Assembly: GCA_026710765.1 (NCBI GenBank)
Contig: JAPOQI010000143.1
Location: 1-34,476, forward strand
DNA length: 34,476 bases
Origin: Cytophagales bacterium
GTDB taxonomy: Bacteria > Bacteroidota > Bacteroidia > Cytophagales > JAPOQI01
Direction: 5' to 3'
Shown: positions 26,735 to 34,476 of the stretch, in pieces
Layout: each line of letters opens with the position of its first letter
Numbering within the stretch: position 1 is the first letter of the stretch
Program-made: the position numbers and the translations under genes
Notes under the pieces: model-generated
The model's input: only the letters and a program-made list of their open reading frames with translations
Database searches by the model: none
What the model was told of the DNA's origin: nothing

Positions 26735-27292
26735 ATGAAAAAGAAGCAACTTCTGAAAGCCACCACCGTCATGGGTATAATCCATAAAGGAGAAACCGTG
26801 CTGGGGGCAGACGGCCAAGCTACCCTAGGAGACTGCGTACTCAAAGAACAGGTACAGAAGGTGCGCAAGATCAATAAAGGTAAAATCTTAGCAGGCTTTG
26901 CAGGATCCACCGCAGATGCCCTTAGCCTCCTGGACCGATTTGAAGAAAAACTCCATAATCATCAAGAAAACCTTAAAAGATCTGCTGTAGAATTGGTCAA
27001 AGACTGGAGAACAGACCGATACTTGCGCAGATTGGAAGCCATGTTAGTGGTCGCAGATACCCAAGATCTCCTCTTAATATCCGGAAATGGAGATGTGATG
27101 TCATTAGAGAATAATATTGTTTGTATCGGTTCCGGCGGACAATATGCCCGAGCCGCGGGAATAGCACTAAAAAAGCATGTCCCAGACCTCTCTGCCGAAG
27201 AAATTGTTAAGACAAGTCTCCAAGTTGCTGCGGATATTTGCATCTATACGAACCACCATTTTGTCATAGAAAAGCTTGAATCTCCAGAGTAG
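26735..27292 (+). CDS. hslV: ATP-dependent protease subunit HslV (ClpQ)
   Basis: ATTVMGIIHKGETVLGADGQATLG (N-terminal Thr nucleophile context); KVRKINKGKILAGFAGSTADALSLLDRFEEKL; AVELVKDWRTDRYLRRLEAMLVVAD; IGSGGQYARAA. ATG 26735 is preferred over track start 26669, which overlaps icmF. Confidence 0.95.
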   Translation: MKKKQLLKATTVMGIIHKGETVLGADGQATLGDCVLKEQVQKVRKINKGKILAGFAGSTADALSLLDRFEEKLHNHQENLKRSAVELVKDWRTDRYLRRLEAMLVVADTQDLLLISGNGDVMSLENNIVCIGSGGQYARAAGIALKKHVPDLSAEEIVKTSLQVAADICIYTNHHFVIEKLESPE

Positions 27293-28217
27293 ACCCCCGT
27301 CTATTCCCAAGCTGATCGTACTCCTCGGTGCCACAGGAACAGGAAAAACCCAGGTGGCCCTCCAGATCGCTAAAAGAATGAATATGGAGATCCTCTCCGT
27401 GGACTCCAGACAGGTCTATCAAGAAATGTCCCTCGGAACCGCACAACCTCCCCCCGAAGAACAAGATGGAATCAAGCACCACCTAATCGGATCCCAACCC
27501 CTGAGCCAGACCCTTTCTGCGGGACAGTTTTCCGAAAAGGCACACGAAAAACTCAAATCCCTGATCCGGCGTCAAAAAAGAATTCTGATCGTTGGAGGAA
27601 GTGGATTCTATATCCAAGCTCTTTGTGAAGGACTCCCCAAAATCCCTCAAGCCCCATCTGAAATACGAAAAAAATGGGAAGAAAAATTGAAAACCCAAAA
27701 GGGAATAGAAGAACTCAAAAAATTCCTACACCAGCACGATCCCATCTTCTGCCAGAGAACAGATGAAAAGAACCTAAGAAGATGGGTCCGAGCTGCCGAA
27801 GTCATAGAGGTATCCGGGCGCCCCTTCTCTTCCTTCCTAGAAGAGAAGGGGCGCCTAAGAACCCCTCAGCAAAACTTCAGAACCTTCAAAATAGGACTCA
27901 AAATGAATAGAAAAGAACTATACGATCGCCTAAATAAACGGGTGGATCACATGATAAATAAAGGACTAGAAAAAGAGGTCAAAAAATTGCTCCAACAGAA
28001 AATCCATATCCCACCCACCATCGGATACCAAGAATGGACACAATATTTTGAAGGCAAACAATCCCGAGAAAAAACCATAGACCTCATCAAACAAAAAACT
28101 AGACAATATGCCAAACGACAAATTTCATGGTTCAAACGAGATAAAAATATCCGATGGTTCTTCCCCCATGAAATAGAAAACATGATCAACTGCCTCAAAC
28201 ACGAAATGAACCCTTAA
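27276..28217 (+). CDS. miaA: tRNA dimethylallyltransferase
   Basis: LLGATGTGKTQVALQIAKRMNMEILSVDSRQVYQEMSLGTAQP; KHHLIG; VGGSGFYIQAL; IGYQEW; TRQYAKRQISWFKRD. Probable TTG start at 27276 overlapping the hslV stop. Confidence 0.95.
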   Translation: MNLQSRPPSIPKLIVLLGATGTGKTQVALQIAKRMNMEILSVDSRQVYQEMSLGTAQPPPEEQDGIKHHLIGSQPLSQTLSAGQFSEKAHEKLKSLIRRQKRILIVGGSGFYIQALCEGLPKIPQAPSEIRKKWEEKLKTQKGIEELKKFLHQHDPIFCQRTDEKNLRRWVRAAEVIEVSGRPFSSFLEEKGRLRTPQQNFRTFKIGLKMNRKELYDRLNKRVDHMINKGLEKEVKKLLQQKIHIPPTIGYQEWTQYFEGKQSREKTIDLIKQKTRQYAKRQISWFKRDKNIRWFFPHEIENMINCLKHEMNP

Positions 28218-28228
28218 AAAATCAACCT

Positions 28229-29509
28229 ATGTTCAAACGAATTCTCATCATTAGCTATTACTGGCCACCAAGTGGTGGGGGGGGCGTACAACGATGGTTG
28301 AAACTCAGTAAATACCTACCCAAATCCATAATACCTGTCATCTATACCCCCTCTAATCCTCCTTTTGTGATAAAAGATACAAGTCTGCTCAGGGATATCC
28401 GTCCCCACATGGAGGTCTGGAAAAAACCCATTAAACAACCCCACAGATGCCTCTTCAAAAAAAAAATCAAAGCATATCAGGGCGTTCAGCAAGGTCACCC
28501 ACTGATCAGATTCCTAGGCGCTAATCTTTTTATTCCCGATAGTAAAATCTTGTGGAAAAAAGATAGCCTTAACTTCCTCCTAGGGCAGTTGAAAAAAACA
28601 CATATAGACCTCCTAATCAGTACCGGACCCCCACATAGTATGCACCTCCTAGCTGAAGAGATTAAAAAAAAGACCAAGATCCCTTGGATCGCAGATTTTA
28701 GAGATAACTGGACCGACTGGGAAGTTATACAGGAACTTCCCCTCCTGCCCCTGATTCGACGAAGACACCATAAACTAGAAAAAAGAGTCGTACAAACATG
28801 TGATGGACTCATCACGATAAGTCCAAACTGGAGCCAAAAATTTCGAGAAAAAGGAGCCCAAAATGTGTTCAACATGCCCAATGGATTTGACCCCGAAGAT
28901 ATTCCAAATCCCTTTCCCAAGGCCCCCAAACAAAAATTCCGACTAGTCCACATGGGCATGCTCAACCTGAAAAGAAGCCACTCCTTTTGGAAAGCCCTGA
29001 ATTCCCTTATGAACTCCTATCCGGAAATAAAAACAGAATTGGAAATCACCCTAGGTGGAGAGATAGCAGAAGATCTAAAAGACTTCCTATACCAAGAGTC
29101 AGATCTCTATGAAAAGGTAAAATACATAGGTTATGTGAAGCATCAGGAAGTCTTTAAAAACTATGCCCAAGGACATGTAAATCTCGTCTTCTCCCATACG
29201 GGAAAAGATGCCCAAGGACATATCCCGGGTAAACTACTTGAATGCCTCGCCATACCCCGACCCCTACTCTTCCTCGGAGACCCACAAGGAGATGCTAGCC
29301 AAGTCCTAAACAAATATCCCAACCCATACATCCATATAACCCAACTCCATCAGGTGCAGGATATCCAGCATGCTCTTCTAGAACTCTTCCAAAAACGCCA
29401 TACGAATATCTCAACCCAAGCCATAGAAAATCTAAAATCCTATAACAGACAATATCAAGCAGAAAATCTTGCCAGGTGGATAAATAATATCCAGAAGCCT
29501 AAGACCTAA
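28229..29509 (+). CDS. Glycosyltransferase, GT4-like
   Basis: N-terminal ILIISYYWPPSGGGGVQRWLKLSKYL, ADFRDNWTDW, CDGLITISPNW, GFDPEDI, C-terminal GKLLECLAIPRPLLFLGDPQGDA. Confidence 0.85.
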   Translation: MFKRILIISYYWPPSGGGGVQRWLKLSKYLPKSIIPVIYTPSNPPFVIKDTSLLRDIRPHMEVWKKPIKQPHRCLFKKKIKAYQGVQQGHPLIRFLGANLFIPDSKILWKKDSLNFLLGQLKKTHIDLLISTGPPHSMHLLAEEIKKKTKIPWIADFRDNWTDWEVIQELPLLPLIRRRHHKLEKRVVQTCDGLITISPNWSQKFREKGAQNVFNMPNGFDPEDIPNPFPKAPKQKFRLVHMGMLNLKRSHSFWKALNSLMNSYPEIKTELEITLGGEIAEDLKDFLYQESDLYEKVKYIGYVKHQEVFKNYAQGHVNLVFSHTGKDAQGHIPGKLLECLAIPRPLLFLGDPQGDASQVLNKYPNPYIHITQLHQVQDIQHALLELFQKRHTNISTQAIENLKSYNRQYQAENLARWINNIQKPKT

Positions 29510-30692
29510 GAGCCTCTACCCCATACATAGGTTTTCCTTCTATAAAAGCTAACATGGCACCCCCACCTGTAGAGATATGCGTCGCCCCTGCCTTTCCCAA
29601 AATAGATCCAATAGCAGCTATTAAATCTCCACCCCCCACCAAAGAATATCTTCCACGTCTTGTGATTTCTTTGATTAGCTCTGCCATATAGCGGGTGCCT
29701 CGCGAAAAAGGAGAAATCTCAAACATACCCATAGGACCATTCCAAATCACCGCCCTAGCCTGCCGAATATGATCGGCAAACCGAGATAAACTTTTCTCAC
29801 CTATATCCAAACCATATTCTCCATCTGGAATATCATAAAGCGGTCTGAGAAAAGTATCTGTATTTTCCCGAATCTCCCGTGCTGTCACGATATCCACAGG
29901 CAAAATAATCTCCTTACCCGTTTTTTGAGCATGTGATAGCAAATCACGAACCAAGCCTACAGATTCTCGTTCCAACAGAGAAGAGCCTACACGACCCCCC
30001 GTAGCATAAGAAAAAGTATATACCATTCCACCTCCCAACACTAGGGTATCTACCCGATCCAGGAGACGTTGAAGTAAAAGGATCTTATCCGATACCTTGG
30101 CACCCCCTACAAGTGCTAATTTCTTAGCATGGGAATTCTTTAAAGCATGTCCAATCGCCTTCATCTCCTCTTCTAATAAATAGCCCGCTAGGTTATCCTG
30201 AAAGAATTTTGTAATCCCCACATTGGATGCATGCTTACGATGGGCATTCCCAAATGCATCATCTACGAAAACATCTCCAAGTCGTGCCAGTTCCTTCGCA
30301 AAGCCCGACTCATTCTTCGTCTCATCCTCGTGAAAACGAAGATTCTCCATCAACAGAACCCCTTTGGCAGGTAAATCTAAAGACCTTTGATGAGCCTCCG
30401 TACCTATACAAGAAGAACAAAAAGATACCCGACGCTTCCAAATTTCTTCCAAACGGCGAGCTACCCCTTCCAAACTGTATTTGGGATCTATCCCCTTGGG
30501 TCGCCCTAAATGACTTATTAAAAGAATCCGAGAACCTTCATCTTCCAGAATACGATCAAGTGTAGGAAGACTCCGAATCAACCTTGTACTATCCAATATT
30601 TCCCCCTTGGAATCTAGAGGAAGATTGAAATCTACCCGGACCAATACCCTTTTCTGGGAAAAATCGTAGTCCCGTATGCTTGGAATTAGCAT
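29499..30692 (-). CDS. pgk: Phosphoglycerate kinase
   Basis: KRVLVRVDFNLPLD; LLISHLGRPKG; LLMENLRFHEDE; DVFVDDAFGNAHRKHASNVGI; ALVGGAKVSDKILLLQRLLDRVDTLVLGGGMVYTF; VWNGPMGMFE; STGGGAMLAFIEGK. Confidence 0.97.
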   Translation of the reverse strand: MLIPSIRDYDFSQKRVLVRVDFNLPLDSKGEILDSTRLIRSLPTLDRILEDEGSRILLISHLGRPKGIDPKYSLEGVARRLEEIWKRRVSFCSSCIGTEAHQRSLDLPAKGVLLMENLRFHEDETKNESGFAKELARLGDVFVDDAFGNAHRKHASNVGITKFFQDNLAGYLLEEEMKAIGHALKNSHAKKLALVGGAKVSDKILLLQRLLDRVDTLVLGGGMVYTFSYATGGRVGSSLLERESVGLVRDLLSHAQKTGKEIILPVDIVTAREIRENTDTFLRPLYDIPDGEYGLDIGEKSLSRFADHIRQARAVIWNGPMGMFEISPFSRGTRYMAELIKEITRRGRYSLVGGGDLIAAIGSILGKAGATHISTGGGAMLAFIEGKPMYGVEALRS

Positions 30693-31735
30693 AGGTCTTG
30701 GGATAATCTTTGCGGAAACCTCGTCTCCCGCCTAAGGGCCCGACGGATCCGATCATTCAAGGTTCTGCCCAAAGCCACCTCAGGAAAAAGATCCACCAAA
30801 ATCCAATCTGCCGACATCTGTTCTATCCTGTGAAGTACCTCAAACCATTTTTGAGAAGCCTCTTCTAAATCGCCCCTGGGCGAAAGAACAAAACACCGAT
30901 CTGCCGGAATATCTGTGTACAACTCTTGAAAAGAAATAACCACCGAGCGTTCAATAGGATAACGCGAAAGTAAAGAAGGAATAGAACCTAAAACCAAAGA
31001 CTTCCCAAGAGGTGCATAATGATGTGCCATCCCACCCGGACTTGCCAAATGTACTGAATCCGCAAGCTCCACAGAATATCCTAAGACCTCCTCCAATTCT
31101 TCCGAGGTCAAGGACCCCAATCTATATATGCAAACCTTATCTCCCAGCATACCCACAACCGTGGATTCCAAGCCCTTCTCCGCCTTGCCTCCTTCCAGGA
31201 CATATGAGATCTTCTCTCTAAGACTAGGATGAATATGTTCTGCCAGGGTAGGACTCAAATGACCCGATAAATTTGCACTAGGCGCTACTAAGGGAGAAGA
31301 TAACTCGGAAAGTAAAGCTTGTGTCCTAGGATGAGAAGGAACCCGTACGGCTACCCGAGGAAGACCCGCACATACCACCCTCGGCACCTGAGCTGTTTTG
31401 GGAAGTAAAAGGGTCAAAGGCCCCGGCCAAAAAATATCAGATAACTTACGAAGGGGAGATGGAAAAGATGAAATCCAAGTCCCATCCTCCAAAGAACTTG
31501 GACTCCCAACATGAACGATCAAAGGATTTTGAAAAGACCGACCCTTAACCCTAAAAATATTGTGAATGGCTTTTTCTTGACGAATATCAGCTGCCAAGCC
31601 ATACACGGTTTCAGTAGGAATGGCTACCAAATTACCCTCCCTCAATAGAGCAGCAGCTCTTAATATATCCCTCCCTTGATCAGACATAGCACCCGAATCT
31701 GAAAGCAAAGACCCCTTTTTAAACATCCTCCTCAT
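30686..31735 (-). CDS. tsaC: L-threonylcarbamoyladenylate synthase, long Sua5-type form
   Basis: NLVAIPTETVYGLAADIR; KGRSFQNPLIVHV; FWPGPLTLLL; RVPSHP; SPLVAPSANLSGHLSPT; C-terminal Sua5-like SPGGMAHHYAP. The start may instead be ATG 31687, avoiding the gpsA overlap. Confidence 0.94.
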   Translation of the reverse strand: MRRMFKKGSLLSDSGAMSDQGRDILRAAALLREGNLVAIPTETVYGLAADIRQEKAIHNIFRVKGRSFQNPLIVHVGSPSSLEDGTWISSFPSPLRKLSDIFWPGPLTLLLPKTAQVPRVVCAGLPRVAVRVPSHPRTQALLSELSSPLVAPSANLSGHLSPTLAEHIHPSLREKISYVLEGGKAEKGLESTVVGMLGDKVCIYRLGSLTSEELEEVLGYSVELADSVHLASPGGMAHHYAPLGKSLVLGSIPSLLSRYPIERSVVISFQELYTDIPADRCFVLSPRGDLEEASQKWFEVLHRIEQMSADWILVDLFPEVALGRTLNDRIRRALRRETRFPQRLSQDLC

Positions 31736-32750
31736 ATTGAAAAGGCATCTTCATCAAAAGGGTAGAAGCCTCCTCTACAGAAAGCGTTCCTTTGAAAATA
31801 CGATATAAAAACTCGGGAATTACGCACCGAATATTATAATATTTCGCCAAGCGAACCACCAATTCTGTCGTCCTGACACCCTCTGCGACCTCTTTCATAG
31901 AAGCGATGATGTTCTTTAATTTCTCCCCACGAGCCAAAGACTTGCCTACCGAAAAATTTCGACTATTGGGACTAAAAGAGGTTGCGATCATATCTCCAAT
32001 CCCAGCCAACCCTACAAAAACCCGAGTATAGGCACCTAAGAGACGACCTATGGAAATAAGATCAACCAAGCTGCGACTGATTAATAAAGCCTTCGCATTA
32101 TAACCCAAACTCAGCCCTTCTAAAATACCCGTCCCAATTGCGACAATGTTTTTAAGTGCCCCACAGAGCTCTGTGCCTACCAAATCATGGGCCCCATAAA
32201 CCAAGAAACGATCATTCTTTAATAAATCCTTCCCTTCCCGAATGACCTCATCAAACTCAGAAGCTACAACTGTGGCAGCAGGTTGATGCGAAGCTATCTC
32301 CGAAGAAAGATTAGGACCCGACATACAACCGACCCTAAGTACAGAGGTCTCCTCCCGAATCACCTGAGACATGGTCCTTAGAAGTTCTTTGGGCAAAGGG
32401 GTCGCCGCGGAAGGATCTTCCGAACCAATATCTAAACCCTTTGTCCCATGGATTAGAATATGAGAAGGACCCAGAAAGGGAGAAAATTTACGAATCACCT
32501 CCCGAAAAGCATAAGAAGGAACAATCGGAAAAATGACAGAACACGTGGAAGCCACCTCTTCCGGGGAAGAAGTAACCGAGATATTATGAGACCACTCAGC
32601 CTGATCTATCCCAGGTTCCTGAAGAATACCCTCCCGTAAAAATCGAGAAGAAGAACGAACATATAGACGAACCTGAACCCTCCGAGCCAACAAATTCGCC
32701 ACAGCCAAGCCAAACTTCCCCCCACCCAAAACCCCAACACACCTAGACAT
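31719..32750 (-). CDS. gpsA: Glycerol-3-phosphate dehydrogenase [NAD(P)+]
   Basis: GVLGGGKFGLAVANLLARR Rossmann motif; GTKGLD; GPNLSSEIA; ELCGALKNIVAIGTGILEGLSLGYNAKALLISRSL; GLAGIGDMIATSFSPNSRNFSVGKSLARGE; EGVRTTELV. Confidence 0.96.
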   Translation of the reverse strand: MSRCVGVLGGGKFGLAVANLLARRVQVRLYVRSSSRFLREGILQEPGIDQAEWSHNISVTSSPEEVASTCSVIFPIVPSYAFREVIRKFSPFLGPSHILIHGTKGLDIGSEDPSAATPLPKELLRTMSQVIREETSVLRVGCMSGPNLSSEIASHQPAATVVASEFDEVIREGKDLLKNDRFLVYGAHDLVGTELCGALKNIVAIGTGILEGLSLGYNAKALLISRSLVDLISIGRLLGAYTRVFVGLAGIGDMIATSFSPNSRNFSVGKSLARGEKLKNIIASMKEVAEGVRTTELVVRLAKYYNIRCVIPEFLYRIFKGTLSVEEASTLLMKMPFQYEEDV

Positions 32751-34464
32751 AAGACTCTAATTCATAACCTTGTAGACGATTGTGATAGTAAAACAAACAG
32801 CTCATATCTTCTGTAACGATATCTCCTTTTTTATTCCTCTTCAGCGGAAGACGAGCATGAAAACTCCCACAGTTCTTGATCCCATCCAGAAGAAACTCAT
32901 CCAGAGATGCTGAAAAACGTCCATCACAAAAAATCTTGTTCTCTTTCTGTAAAGCCTCTAAGCTTTTCCGAACCTTATCAACAGACTCTTGAAAAACCTT
33001 GAATTCAATAAATAACTCTCCCTCATCCAGACGAAAAATATCATACATGTTCGCACGTTTGTACTTCTTTTGTAATAGCTCAAAAGCAACAAAAGCAACC
33101 ACATGACTTGGAAGAACATGATTGTGTGCATGAAGAACAGAAACTAATTTCCGTTCCAACAGACGTGTGTACTGAGACTCACGTTGACCATCTGCCGTAA
33201 TCTTAGCTTGCGAAGAAAGAAAATAGTTATTGATATCTACCAAATTCCCTCGCTCATCCAAACTATCCCCTTTCTCATTTACCTTATTCCCTAAAACATC
33301 CATAGGATCGCCCAACCTAATGATCATACCCAATTGACCAGTCAATCCCCTCAGAATACATTTGATCGCCCCAAAAAAATTTAACTTGACCCTTTTACCC
33401 GTATAATAATGCTCCTTACCCTTTTGTCTTAGATAATCCCGAATAGATGAAGAGGCTTCTAAGACAAAAGGATAGTTTAGAACCATGGGAACAATAAATA
33501 TCTTCTGAGAACTACCTGCTTGCAATAACTCCCGCTGTGCCGTTATAACCGTACCCAATAAACCCAATTTGAGTCTTGCTTCAATATCACCTGAACGAGA
33601 ACGGGTACCCCCTGGAAAAAAGACCGTGTGGCAACCATATTTGATGACCTCCTTTGTATAAACTTGAATGGTGTTCAAATAAAGTGGATTCTTCCGTCTT
33701 CTATCTATCTTGTAGGCACCCAGACGATTCATGAAATGTCCAAGAAATTTTGAATTGAAAAGATTTAGACCTGCCCCATATGCCAAAGGAGGAACTCCTA
33801 CCGCATGTGCCGCAAGACCCACTAAAACCGAATCCAGATTGCTAATATGGGTGGGTAAAAAGATAACCGTTCCCCGACGAGACAAATTACGAACCTGATT
33901 CGATTTGCCAAAGATGGAAAAATGTCTATGCTTCTTATGCCCATCCCAAACCCCCTTTCGGGAATTCCGCCAGTTCAGAATATGAAGCATGCGATCTAAA
34001 AACGCGTAAAACTTAACAACCCCGAAATAATACCTAGGGCGAAAATGTCCCAAAATCTCCCGAACATACCGAGAAACAATCTTCCGCAATAAGACCCGAG
34101 CACGTTTCCCCTTTTGATCCTCAGGCAAGCCACTCATATTAATTAAATGACGCTCTATCCCTTGCCAAAAAGCAATGTCCCCCCGTGGATCTACCGACCA
34201 CGAAAAACGTCTAATACGAATCTTCTCCTTATGAACAGTTAACTCTATCTGGGCAATTAAATTCTCCTGAGAGGTCTGCGACAAAACATGCTCGCAAATA
34301 GAGTCGGTTACCGACTTCTTAAAGGTTCTCCTGGCCCTCGTAAAACGAAGAATAGGCCAATGCCTCCAATCAAAAGATTCCAGCCTTTCTCCTACCTTTG
34401 AATCCATACTGTAGGGCCCAAAAGGAAACCAAACCAATTCTGCAAAAACACGAACAGAATACAA
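32743..34464 (-). CDS. Glycerol-3-phosphate/1-acyl-glycerophosphate acyltransferase, PlsB/PlsC superfamily
   Basis: HX4D motif FLPTHISNLDSVLVG; LGAYKIDRRRKN; FFPGGTRSRSG; FIVPMVLNYPFVLEA; located directly upstream of gpsA with an 8-nt overlap. Confidence 0.85.
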   Translation of the reverse strand: MYSVRVFAELVWFPFGPYSMDSKVGERLESFDWRHWPILRFTRARRTFKKSVTDSICEHVLSQTSQENLIAQIELTVHKEKIRIRRFSWSVDPRGDIAFWQGIERHLINMSGLPEDQKGKRARVLLRKIVSRYVREILGHFRPRYYFGVVKFYAFLDRMLHILNWRNSRKGVWDGHKKHRHFSIFGKSNQVRNLSRRGTVIFLPTHISNLDSVLVGLAAHAVGVPPLAYGAGLNLFNSKFLGHFMNRLGAYKIDRRRKNPLYLNTIQVYTKEVIKYGCHTVFFPGGTRSRSGDIEARLKLGLLGTVITAQRELLQAGSSQKIFIVPMVLNYPFVLEASSSIRDYLRQKGKEHYYTGKRVKLNFFGAIKCILRGLTGQLGMIIRLGDPMDVLGNKVNEKGDSLDERGNLVDINNYFLSSQAKITADGQRESQYTRLLERKLVSVLHAHNHVLPSHVVAFVAFELLQKKYKRANMYDIFRLDEGELFIEFKVFQESVDKVRKSLEALQKENKIFCDGRFSASLDEFLLDGIKNCGSFHARLPLKRNKKGDIVTEDMSCLFYYHNRLQGYELESYV

Positions 34465-34476
34465 ACAAGGGACCCA

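Noticed and set aside
1-34476. CRISPR arrays, transposases, integrases, toxin-antitoxin pairs, defence islands, biosynthetic clusters
   Set aside because: No regularly spaced repeats, no transposase/integrase motifs and no recognisable defence or BGC genes found on either strand; the only defence-related gene is the solitary methyltransferase.

Overview
The window appears to come from a Bacteroidota-like chromosome. The evidence is a T9SS-type C-terminal sorting domain, a eukaryote-like class Ia NrdAB, a fused IcmF and TAnnTTTG-like promoter motifs. Order of genes: (-) ligA (5' part only, truncated at the left edge; I translated it by hand because the ORF track omits it) and proS; (+) cytosolic hybrid histidine kinase, beta-class DNA methyltransferase, uvrB, a 3597-aa secreted multidomain surface protein, then nrdB-nrdA-icmF-hslV-miaA-glycosyltransferase; (-) pgk, tsaC/sua5, gpsA, plsB-like acyltransferase. 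I found no CRISPR array, tRNA, rRNA or transposon. The content is mostly housekeeping. The items most worth a second look are: (1) a LigA with an extra, probably coiled-coil block of about 85-90 aa inside the NAD-binding Ia region plus an N-terminal extension; (2) the giant T9SS protein, with mosaic base composition, repeated YC-type modules, scattered Ca-binding-like loops and a cysteine-less Omp28/thioredoxin-like domain; (3) a methyltransferase with inverted GC skew that is translationally coupled (ATGA) to uvrB; (4) helically phased direct repeats upstream of nrdB; (5) homopolymer tracts near the 5' ends of a glycosyltransferase gene and icmF. No clearly new multi-gene system is demonstrated. 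Base counts are hand tallies of short samples.
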